This document shows, in pieces, positions 1-6,488 of a stretch of 15,113 bases of DNA. The DNA comes from Alphaproteobacteria bacterium. Lineage in GTDB: Bacteria > Pseudomonadota > Alphaproteobacteria > ATCC43930 > CGMCC-115725. The DNA lies in NCBI GenBank assembly GCA_017353855.1, contig JAFMSA010000033.1, forward strand, positions 1 to 15,113, read 5' to 3'. The notes beneath the pieces were generated by a model that saw only the letters and a program-made list of their open reading frames with translations, was not told the origin of the DNA and searched no databases. The first letter of the stretch is position 1. Each line of letters opens with the position of its first letter. The translations under genes and the position numbers were made by a program.

Positions 1-60
1 CGGCGGGTAAGTCGTGCCGGTGTGGACCGGGGCCGCCGTGACATCGATGCGCTTCGCCAT
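1..60 (-). CDS. Cupin-like protein, N-terminal 20 residues only (runs off the left edge)
   Basis: The minus strand reads ATG at 60-58 and stays open to the window edge, giving MAKRIDVTAAPVHTGTTYPP. A strong Shine-Dalgarno (GGAGG, near 70) lies about 7 bases upstream of this ATG, which supports the start. The opening resembles short single-domain cupins, which often begin with a lysine/arginine-rich residue pair, a 'V-x-x-A-P-x-x-T-G-x-x-Y-P' stretch, and then the beta-barrel metal-binding domain. That domain lies outside the window, so the cupin call is inference from 20 residues. It is transcribed leftwards, away from everything else described here. Confidence 0.5.
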   Translation of the reverse strand, partial: MAKRIDVTAAPVHTGTTYPP

Positions 61-434
61 TGCTGTTCCTCCCAAGTTGGCAGGCAGCCTACCAGAGGCG
101 GCCGCTCGGCGCATGCTCGATTGGCACCACGGGCCGCTCCGTGGCACGGACATAGAGCCGGCGCGACCGGACGATGCCGGTTTCCGGGTCGGGCCATCAT
201 CTCGTTCCAATGCGCAATCCCGCCGACCGTGCGGCAGGCGAGCCGAGTTTCTCACAGTGCGGTGAAGGACCGGCTTGGGTTGTGTGCGGCGGATTTAGCG
301 GCAGCTATGCTGCGGTCGCTTACTGAGCTACCTCGGTATTGCCGGACGCTCCGGGGAAGGTCCCTTCACAATCCGATTTGCCGACCTTCGTTATCGTCCG
401 TCCCGGCCGGCCGGCGGTTTGTTGAGTTCACGAC
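61..434. other. Intergenic stretch without a recognisable gene
   Basis: Apart from the ribosome-binding site of the leftward cupin-like gene (about 66-72), I see no gene here. Open frames exist on the plus strand, but their translations are arginine- and serine-rich and resemble no family, as expected for chance frames in GC-rich DNA. The right part borders the end of the IS5-like transposase remnant and may include the end of that element, but I could not identify a matching pair of terminal inverted repeats. Confidence 0.5.
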
Positions 435-1113
435 CTACGATCTGGCGAGCCGCCTGAGAGCAAATAGAACCGAAGGTAAGCGAGGTGGCCTCTTGACATC
501 CTTGGCGAGACGCCGGTTACGCCCGAACCAGGACAAAGATGCGCTCGACCACCCCACCGGCGCGGTGGGACGACGAAGTCCTTCATGTCGTCCTGAGCTT
601 GACGAACTCCATGCACAGCAGCGGCGCCTTTGCTACCAGCGTCCACTTTTCGGGGTGTTGTAGGCGCCGTCATCGAGATCAGTTCGAACCAAGGGAAGTG
701 GCGGCGGCTCTTATCGAGAACCAAACCGGCGAGAGTGTCCTGAATCGCGGCAGACAGCCCCTCGTGTCGACCAGAGCGTGGATCTTGCGGCTCTTTACCT
801 AACCTAATGCAAGCGTCGTAACCCTTTTTCGATTGACTGCCGAGAAACCTCCGCCCAGGAGCTGGCTTCCCGACCCATTTGGTCGCATATGTAGCTCGGC
901 CCAGATCGCCTCCCAGACGCCACTTGCGAGGGATTGCGCGGCGGAACGCTGTCCCGCAAATGGCGCCAGAGGACAGCCAATCCTCAGCAACTACAGAATG
1001 GCACTCATCGCCGGCCGCATGCGGTCGCCCGCCCGGCGACGCCTCGAGGACAGCCACGCCCCAACCCCGCATCCCTCAGATCACTCGGATAGCCGTTGCC
1101 CGCCCGCCGATAA
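435..1113 (-). pseudogene. Decayed IS5-family (DDE) transposase
   Basis: Successive minus-strand fragments in different frames line up, in order, with an IS5-type transposase. They are YPSDLRDAG (about 1091-1065), MSAIL-stop-LLRIGCP (from 1008, with a TAG at 993-991 where the family has Tyr), WRHLRDSVPP (968-939), GVWEAIWAELHM (about 921-886), SQSIEKGYDAC and HALVDTRG (840-755), LVLDKSRRHFPWFELI (about 725-678), DMKDFVVPPRRW (about 589-554), WFGRNRRLAKD (530-498) and a terminal LALRRLARS-like end closing with TAG at 437-435. Several frameshifts and at least one nonsense codon separate them. The first catalytic Asp (family motif DSQS) reads RQS, and the second (family motif WADGGY) is also lost, so the enzyme is dead. 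No clear terminal inverted repeats were found. The family assignment is firm; the exact limits are approximate. Confidence 0.82.
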
Positions 1114-1225
1114 ATCCTGACGGTGTTCCTCCATCCACATCGCTGTTCGCCATCACGGTGAGCGCTGTAACCGTGAATCACGCGATCCGGCGCCGCGCAA
1201 CAGGCTTTTGGGTCAGGCGCTATCT

Positions 1226-1556
1226 GTCGGGCCAATCTGCCGCCAAGTCTTCTCGAGTCGTGCATCAGTGGGCTGTGTCGGAGATACGCGGCGTGCAGCA
1301 TCGCCTCATAAATCGATCTCCCTTTGGTCTCATAATGCCCGTAATTCTCGCTCGGGCGATACTTCTGCCCATCGGCACCACGCGCTGCGTCACGTACAGT
1401 CCGACCTTGCTCCATCGATGAGCTACGTGGCAACGTATTGAAGCGCTGGTCGACATTGCGGGTCAAAAATTCGAAACTGAGACCCTCCGGTCCGGCCTCT
1501 CTCAATAGGCGCCTCGCCTCCGCCCGTGATTTCTCGATGTCCGGCCAGTAAACTGC
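1226..1556 (-). pseudogene. Decayed ABC-transporter solute-binding protein (SBP family 5, peptide/nickel type), C-terminal part
   Basis: The minus strand reads YWPDIEKSRAEARRLLREAG and then EGLSFEFLTRNVDQ (1553-1447), a typical stretch near the C-terminus of family-5 solute-binding proteins. After a frameshift it reads QYVAT-stop-LID, where the family has YVATWLID; the TAG at 1425-1423 is a probable TGG-to-TAG change. After another frameshift it reads WSKVGLYVTQRVVPMG, then jumps directly to QKYRPSENYGHYETKG and YEAMLHAAYLRHSPLMHD. The jump implies an internal deletion of roughly 35-45 residues compared with the usual family spacing. Weak similarity may extend to about 1640 upstream. No permease or ATPase partner is visible beside it. 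The gene is certainly non-functional; the intact protein would have bound peptides or similar solutes in the periplasm. Confidence 0.78.
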
Positions 1557-1742
1557 AGCATTCCGTCACACCGGCTCACGGGTCCGGCCATTAGCTGCGG
1601 CGTGATGCCATCGGACAGGAATCGAAAAATGGGGAAGATGAAAAACCAACATCGACGCATTCAACAAAGTACGCAAATAACGATCAGGCTCGGCATCTTA
1701 GGAGCGTGTCATGGTGGTAGACACCTCCTCGAGCATTGAGCC

Positions 1743-2867
1743 ATGCGCCTGCCCTTCGCTCCACCTCTTGCCCCGATGTTGTCCAGCGCCGCCGACGCCT
1801 TGCCTGGGGGCGAGGGATGGCAGTTCGAGCCCAAGTGGGACGGCTTTCGGACGCTGGTGTTTCGCGACGGTGACGAGATCCTACTGCAGAGCCGCGACGA
1901 GAGGCCCATGAACCGATACTTCCCGGAGCTCATGGCCCCACTGGCCGCCACGCTATCCGAACGCTGCGTCGTCGACGGCGAGATCGTGATCGTCGGGGTC
2001 GGCGGGCTGGAATTCGAGACCCTGCTCCTGCGCATCCATCCCGCCGCGTCGCGGGTGAAGCTGCTCTCCGCGCAGGCGCCCGCCTCGTTCGTGGCCTGGG
2101 ATCTGCTCGCGCTGGGCGACGATGACCTGCGCAACGCGCCGCTCGCCGTGCGGCGCGAACGGCTCGAGCACGTGCTGGCCGACGCGGCGGCGCCGGTGCA
2201 CCTCTCACCGGCTACGCGCGATCGAGCGCTTGCGGCCGACTGGTTCCGCCGCTTCGAGGGCGCCGGCCTCGATGGTGTCATGGCAAAACGTCTCGAGGCG
2301 CCCTATCGCGCCGGGGAACGCACGATGATCAAGGTGAAGCACGAGCGCACGGCTGACTGCGTGGTCGCCGGCTTCCGCTGGCACAAGCGGGGCGCCGGCA
2401 CGATGATCGGCTCACTCCTGCTCGGCCTGTACGACAACGATCACACGCTCCACCATGTCGGGGTCGCCGCGGCGTTCACGGCTGCGGTGCGCAAGCAGCT
2501 CGTCGCCGAGCTGACGCCGCTTCGCGCGGACGCGCGCGAAGACCATCCATGGCGGGATTGGACCGTGGCACAGGAGGAAGCCAGCGCGAAGGGACAGCGG
2601 CTGCCTGGTGCGACCAGCCGGTGGAATCGCGGGAAAGATCTGAGCTGGGAGCCGCTCCGGCCGGAGCGAGTCTGTGAGGTCGCGTACGACCACATGCAGG
2701 GGACTCGTTTCCGACATGCCGCGAAATTCCTGCGCTGGCGTCCGGACAAACGCCCGCAGGACTGCCGGTACGATCAACTGGAAGTCACGCCCGCCTACGA
2801 GCTGGATCGCGTTTTCGGCGCGCGCGACCGTAGTCAGCCGCGCGGCGTAGCGAGCCAGGGATCATAG
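1743..2867 (+). CDS. ligC: ATP-dependent DNA ligase, LigC type
   Basis: Joins nicked DNA using ATP through a ligase-AMP intermediate. In this 374-residue protein motif I is EPKWDGFR, with the adenylated lysine at K31. Motif III is VVDGEIVI (77-83), the motif IIIa region is FVAWDLLALG (116-125), motif IV is GLDGVMAKR (175-183) and motif V is MIKVKH (195-200). An OB-fold region follows (about 205-350), with a motif-VI-like WRPDKRPQD near 330. There is no N-terminal phosphoesterase and no polymerase domain, so this is a LigC/LigB-like ligase and not LigD. The start is fixed by an in-frame TGA at 1737-1739, six bases before the ATG; the ribosome-binding site is weak. It faces the primase-polymerase gene and their ends overlap by 34 bp. 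In mycobacteria LigC works with a stand-alone primase-polymerase in excision repair; a similar role here is inference. Base composition is very GC-rich. Confidence 0.93.
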   Translation: MRLPFAPPLAPMLSSAADALPGGEGWQFEPKWDGFRTLVFRDGDEILLQSRDERPMNRYFPELMAPLAATLSERCVVDGEIVIVGVGGLEFETLLLRIHPAASRVKLLSAQAPASFVAWDLLALGDDDLRNAPLAVRRERLEHVLADAAAPVHLSPATRDRALAADWFRRFEGAGLDGVMAKRLEAPYRAGERTMIKVKHERTADCVVAGFRWHKRGAGTMIGSLLLGLYDNDHTLHHVGVAAAFTAAVRKQLVAELTPLRADAREDHPWRDWTVAQEEASAKGQRLPGATSRWNRGKDLSWEPLRPERVCEVAYDHMQGTRFRHAAKFLRWRPDKRPQDCRYDQLEVTPAYELDRVFGARDRSQPRGVASQGS

Positions 2868-4156
2868 TCAGGTTCGGGCGGATCTTCTGGCGGGCGCTCA
2901 CCCTCGGGAACGTTGCGCAAATTGATCCGGATGCGAATCCAGTTGGTCGAGCGGCCGCGCATAGAGTCGACGAGGACATCGTCCACGTGCAGCCGCGCCG
3001 CCGCTTCCGGATACCGGGCCTTCCAGCGTTCTAGGCCGGCGAGCGCGTCCGCCTTACGCGCCGCCTTGGCGACGGTGATGAGTGGCTGGGTGGACTCACG
3101 GTGGCCGCGGCGGTGAGTGCCGGGACCCGAGGCCTTCCGTCGTGACGGCGCGACGCGCGGCGGCTCATCACGTTGCTTCTTGTAGTGCGGCGGCCACGGC
3201 GCGTCTCCGAGGCCTGAAGCCTCATGGGCTGCGGACAGCCTGAGGAGTGCGTCGAGGGATCCCGCCGTGCTGTCAATGCCGGCCGCCGCGTCGCCGTGTT
3301 CCGCAAACCGCGCCGGTGCCGTGGCCAGCGTGAAGGCCGCAGGATCGCAGTCGGCCACCTCGTCCCACCCTAAAGGCATCGACACGCGCGCGTCGGGCGT
3401 GGGCCGCACCGACCAGGCCGAGGCCACGGTCCTGTCCTTGGCGTTCTGGTTGTAGTCGAGGAAGACCCCATGGCGTTCCTCCTTCCACCATTTGCTGCTC
3501 GCGAGGTCGGGCGCGCGCCGTTCCACCTCACGTGCGAGGGCCAACGCCGCGCGCCGCACCTGCGCGAAACCCCAGCGCCGCTGGATACGCACGTTGACGT
3601 GCATACCGCGCGAGCCCGAGGTCTTAGGCCAACCGCGCAGCCCGTGCTCGTCGAGAACGTCGCGCACGAGCAGCGTCACCCGCCGCACCAAGTCCCAGCT
3701 TACGCCCGGGCCGGGGTCGAGATCGACGCGCAACTCGTCGGGATGCTCAAGGTCGTCGGCGCGCACCGGGTGCGGATTCAAGTCGATGCACCCTAGGTTC
3801 ACCATCCATAGGAGCTGCGCCGCATCGCGCACGACGATCTCTCGCGCCGTCCGCCCCGACGGAAAACGCAGCTCCACCGTCTCGATCCACTCGGGGCGCT
3901 GCTCGGGGGCGCGCTTCTGGAAGAACGGCTCACCCGCGGCACCATCGACATAGCGTTTGAGCACGATCGGCCGCCCCACGATGCCACGCAGTGCGCCCTC
4001 CGCTACCGCTGCATAGTACCTCACCAGATGAAGCTTGGTGTGGCCGGCTTGCGGAAAGAATAGCTTGTCGGGGTTCGTGATCACGACCTCACGGCCAGCA
4101 AGTTCCAAGACGGCCTGGCGCACCTTCCCCATAGGGACTTTTTGCCAGTCTGACAT
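2834..4156 (-). CDS. Stand-alone LigD-type primase-polymerase (PolD / Prim-PolC-like)
   Basis: Archaeo-eukaryotic primase-type polymerase that fills short gaps in DNA, often preferring ribonucleotides, in end joining or excision repair. With the chosen start the protein is about 440 residues. An N-terminal segment typical of LigD polymerase domains (VVITNPDKLFFP) is followed by the catalytic VDLDPGPG (Asp145 and Asp147), SGSRGMHVNVRI with His186, and FLDYNQNAKDRTVASAWSVR with the third acidic residue Asp234. After the roughly 300-residue core comes a basic linker rich in R, K and H, then a conserved-looking tail with DDVLVDSMRGRS and NWIRIRINLRNVP. The ligase and phosphoesterase domains of full LigD are absent. 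The start is uncertain: the ATG at 4156 is preferred, but ATG 4132 and TTG 4201 are in frame and none has a good Shine-Dalgarno. Its 3' end overlaps the ligase gene. No Ku gene is present in the window. Confidence 0.92.
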   Translation of the reverse strand: MSDWQKVPMGKVRQAVLELAGREVVITNPDKLFFPQAGHTKLHLVRYYAAVAEGALRGIVGRPIVLKRYVDGAAGEPFFQKRAPEQRPEWIETVELRFPSGRTAREIVVRDAAQLLWMVNLGCIDLNPHPVRADDLEHPDELRVDLDPGPGVSWDLVRRVTLLVRDVLDEHGLRGWPKTSGSRGMHVNVRIQRRWGFAQVRRAALALAREVERRAPDLASSKWWKEERHGVFLDYNQNAKDRTVASAWSVRPTPDARVSMPLGWDEVADCDPAAFTLATAPARFAEHGDAAAGIDSTAGSLDALLRLSAAHEASGLGDAPWPPHYKKQRDEPPRVAPSRRKASGPGTHRRGHRESTQPLITVAKAARKADALAGLERWKARYPEAAARLHVDDVLVDSMRGRSTNWIRIRINLRNVPEGERPPEDPPEPDYDPWLATPRG

Positions 4157-4212
4157 TCGCAGTGCAAGCCCGGGAGAGAGACGCGATGCCCTACCACGCA
4201 ATGATTGCGATG

Positions 4213-4326
4213 CTATGGTGGACCCGCTAGCGCTGCAGGTAGGCCCCGGCGATCATCGCGACGCCGGAATGTTCCGAGCCCATGGCTGGGAAGGTCAATC
4301 CTGGGCCAAAGGATAATGTCGGTCAT
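4213..4326 (-). CDS. Possible small ORF with a strong ribosome-binding site
   Basis: An ATG at 4326-4324 is preceded by GGAGG with a spacing of 8 bases. The predicted 37-residue peptide starts MTDIILWPRIDLP and then turns arginine-rich. A shift into a neighbouring frame after DLP would instead give an ending AMGSEHSGVAMIAGAYLQR followed by a stop, which looks more protein-like. This suggests either a frameshifted small gene or a fragment of a larger decayed one. It lies just downstream of the RES-domain remnant on the same strand. I recognise no family. It could be a chance frame; only the Shine-Dalgarno argues for it. Confidence 0.22.
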   Translation of the reverse strand: MTDIILWPRIDLPSHGLGTFRRRDDRRGLPAALAGPP

Positions 4327-4439
4327 CCTTTCATCCTCCAAGGCCCAGGGTCGCGACACCCAGAAAGCCCGGCCGCTGTCGGTCCGCATGGTGAGCTCGC
4401 GATCGCCGCCGGCGGCGATCGATGTCACCAAAGAGGCTT

Positions 4440-4860
4440 TGGGAAAAGATTACCCTTCGCCATTCAGGCGCGAAGGATACCAGATCCCAATCGAAGCGCT
4501 CCGACCGCGCTGGCCCGCTGCCCCTGGCGATGTGTGTGCGCTCGAATAGCGTCCGTCGGTACGCCGAGGGTGATCGCAGCCGGCATGAAGATCAACGAGC
4601 GAAAATGGGTGAACAACCTCGACCCTGGCGCATGAGGGTAATAGCCGAGCTCTGCGGCGTTGGAGCGAGCGGCCCTGGAATTCCGTTGCGCCGGTCGCGG
4701 ACGATGGTCTCGAAGAACGCCACTTCGAACGTGACGCTCCGGGTTGCGACGGGAGTCCGAGAAGCGGCTCGGGGAGTACCCGAACCCCAGCAGTCGGGAA
4801 AGCGGCCGGGGAAGATATGACGAAAGACGTGGCCGGCCGACGCTCAGCTGGCTCGATCGC
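4440..4860 (-). pseudogene. Decayed RES-domain protein (toxin of a RES/Xre toxin-antitoxin pair)
   Basis: Minus-strand fragments in alternating frames follow the order of a RES domain. They are LLGFGYSPSRFSDSRRNPER (about 4793-4733), SVTFEVAFFETIVRDRRNG (about 4738-4683), VEVVHPFSLVDLHAG (about 4625-4580), ITLGVPTDAIRAHTH (about 4575-4530) and SASIGIWYPSRLNGEG (4497-4450). Intact family members read similarly, with FGVLYLG between the first two blocks; that piece is missing here, consistent with a small deletion. At least three frame changes are needed. RES toxins degrade NAD+ and are normally preceded by an Xre/MbcA-type antitoxin. I found no intact antitoxin upstream (4861-5163). The family call rests on recalled motifs and should be tested by a translated search; that the gene is broken is clear. 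Confidence 0.75.
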
Positions 4861-5163
4861 CGCATTCTCGGCCGCGGTCACGCATCATCTACCCGGCCTT
4901 GCGCCAATGCCTCGCGCGCTCGGGCGCCGCTCAACTGAGGGTTGCGGCTAGCTAGTCGAGGAAGCGGTACACCCGCCGGGATCATCCCCGAACACCTGGC
5001 GCTGTGCTCAGCATGGCTGGATCTGCCAGCAGTTCGTCCTTTAGCGTCTCGCCTCGTTGCCGGGCTGCCGCCACCGCTGCCCTCAGGCTAGTCGGTTTCC
5101 ACAATGCCGCCGAGCACGCCGCGAAGCCGCGAGAGGCTTGCAGCAGTTGAAAATAGAGCAGTG
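4861..5163. other. Gap between the RES remnant and the PRPP synthetase gene
   Basis: No intact gene is seen. On the minus strand one frame runs on from inside the PRPP synthetase region to 4982 with an alanine-rich, helix-like translation (for example LRAAVAAARQRGETLKDELL), and a nearby frame reads RRVYRFLD just before a stop. These could be traces of the antitoxin gene expected upstream of a RES toxin, but the similarity is too weak to claim. I see no hairpin followed by a T-run that would end the PRPP synthetase transcript. Confidence 0.35.
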
Positions 5164-6144
5164 CTAGGCGCCGTCGACTGGATGAAACAAAGCGCTTACC
5201 GATTCGCCGTTGTGTATGCGGCGCATAGCTTCGGCGAGCGCCGCCGCGATCGATAGTATCTTGAGCTTGGGCACGCATTTTTCGGTAGGGATCGGGACGG
5301 TGTTGGTGGAAACGATTTCGAGCACGTCGTGCCGCTGATTGAGGCGATCGAGAGCACCGGCAGAGAACAGGCCATGGGTACAAGCGATGCGCGCTGCGCG
5401 GGCGTTGCGCTGGCGGAGCCGGTCGAGCAGCTCGATCACGGTGCTGCCTCGGGCGATCTCGTCATCGAGCACGATGATATCGCGGTCGGCGACATCACCG
5501 ATGATTGCGCTGATCTCGACGTGATCGTCACTGAAACGCTGCTTCGCGGCGGCCGCCACCGTCGTACCCAGCAGCCGGGCGAGGGCGGCGGCCGCCTTGG
5601 CATTGCCAAGATCGGGGGAGACGACAACGGTGTTGGCCAGATCGTACTGCTTGAAGTGTCCGGCTAGCTCCCGCAACGCGTGCAAATGATCGACGGGAAT
5701 ATTGAAAAAACCGTGCACCTGGGGCGAATGCAGGGTCATTGTCAGAATGCGATTGGCACCGGCGGTGACCAGAAGATCAGCGACCAAACGACCGCCGATC
5801 GAGATCCGAGGTGCGTCCTTCTTGTCGGAGCGCGCGTAAGCATAGTGCGACATTACGACCGTCGTGCGCGATGCCGATGCCCCCCGTGCCGCGTCCAGCA
5901 TCAGTAGGAGTTCGACCAGATGCTCCTGCACCGGCGGAACCAGAGGCTGGATGATAAAGACATCGCATTCCCGGCAATTGGCTTGGAGCTGCACGCCAAG
6001 GCAATCGTTTGCATAGCGCTCCGTCTGCGATGGCAGCAGAGGAACGCCGAGGTGGGTACAGATTTCCTCGGCCAAAAGCGGATGTGCAGTACCACTGAAG
6101 ACAGCAATTTCGTTCAACGATCGCAACCCTGGGGGACTCATCAT
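5164..6144 (-). CDS. prs: Ribose-phosphate pyrophosphokinase (PRPP synthetase)
   Basis: Transfers pyrophosphate from ATP to ribose 5-phosphate, making PRPP for nucleotide, histidine, tryptophan and NAD synthesis in the cytoplasm. With the ATG at 6144 the protein has 326 residues, close to the usual 310-320. The N-terminal half has AVFSGTAHP (14-22), the ATP-binding stretch HYAYARSDKKDAPR (100-113) and HSPQVHGFFNIPVDHL (139-154). The flexible catalytic loop AAAAKQRF keeps Lys201 and Arg203. The PRPP-binding loop reads IIVLDDEIARGST (223-235), with the DD pair present but the usual later Asp replaced by Ala. The family is clear though the protein is a divergent member. Two adjacent ATGs (6144 and 6141) are possible starts; a TTG at 6189 would add 15 residues. 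A near-perfect -10 box sits 6 bases before the ATG, so the longer start is unlikely. It appears to be a single-gene unit. Confidence 0.93.
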   Translation of the reverse strand: MMSPPGLRSLNEIAVFSGTAHPLLAEEICTHLGVPLLPSQTERYANDCLGVQLQANCRECDVFIIQPLVPPVQEHLVELLLMLDAARGASASRTTVVMSHYAYARSDKKDAPRISIGGRLVADLLVTAGANRILTMTLHSPQVHGFFNIPVDHLHALRELAGHFKQYDLANTVVVSPDLGNAKAAAALARLLGTTVAAAAKQRFSDDHVEISAIIGDVADRDIIVLDDEIARGSTVIELLDRLRQRNARAARIACTHGLFSAGALDRLNQRHDVLEIVSTNTVPIPTEKCVPKLKILSIAAALAEAMRRIHNGESVSALFHPVDGA

Positions 6145-6150
6145 TGGTGC

Positions 6151-6180
6151 ATTATATATACAGCTTCGCGTAGCAAGCGG
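6151..6180 (-). promoter_or_regulatory. Probable promoter of the PRPP synthetase gene (leaderless start)
   Basis: On the minus strand TATAAT occupies 6156-6151, embedded in TGTATATATAAT. It is followed by GCACCA and then the ATG at 6144. A sigma-70-type start site 6-7 bases after the -10 box would fall on or next to the A of the ATG, giving an mRNA with no 5' leader. No Shine-Dalgarno is visible. The -35 region is poor; a GCTTGC around 6178-6173 is the nearest candidate. This AT-rich patch stands out against its GC-rich surroundings. Promoter function is inferred from sequence only. Confidence 0.55.
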
Positions 6181-6189
6181 AAACGACAA

Positions 6190-6488
6190 GCGCCGGGGAT
6201 GGTCACCAGAATGGCCGCCAGATGCTTACAGGCGCGGTTGCCCGCTTTTCTCGCATGTGCTGATTTACGGGTGAGCGGCAACGGGATCGCGGAGCCCCCG
6301 CTCGAGAGATAGATTTCGGGAGCACTCTGACGCCTTCGAAAGCCGGGAAGGGCCTCAAAGCGTGCAAAAAAAGTCTTATAGCTTTCGATCGCATTTCGTC
6401 ATAGTCCGGTGACTAATGGCTGTCCTGCGGGATCGTATCTCCAGCTGCGCGCGTTGCTCGCGTCCGGGTTACGATGGGACCAAGGGAA
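6190..6488. other. Gap between the PRPP synthetase and hydrolase genes
   Basis: No gene is recognised. The stretch contains a run of seven A's at 6366-6372, which is a T-run on the minus strand downstream of the hydrolase gene. No GC-rich hairpin stands directly before it, so I do not call a terminator. A short inverted repeat (TAGTC/GACTA) lies near 6400-6415. The open frames in this interval look like chance frames. Confidence 0.4.

Noticed and set aside
428..1072. A 214-codon open frame on the minus strand as an intact gene
   Set aside because: It carries only some blocks of the IS5-type transposase; the other blocks lie in the two other frames, so it is part of a pseudogene and not a gene of its own.
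6360..6375. A T-run on the minus strand as an intrinsic terminator of the hydrolase gene
   Set aside because: No GC-rich hairpin directly precedes the T-run.
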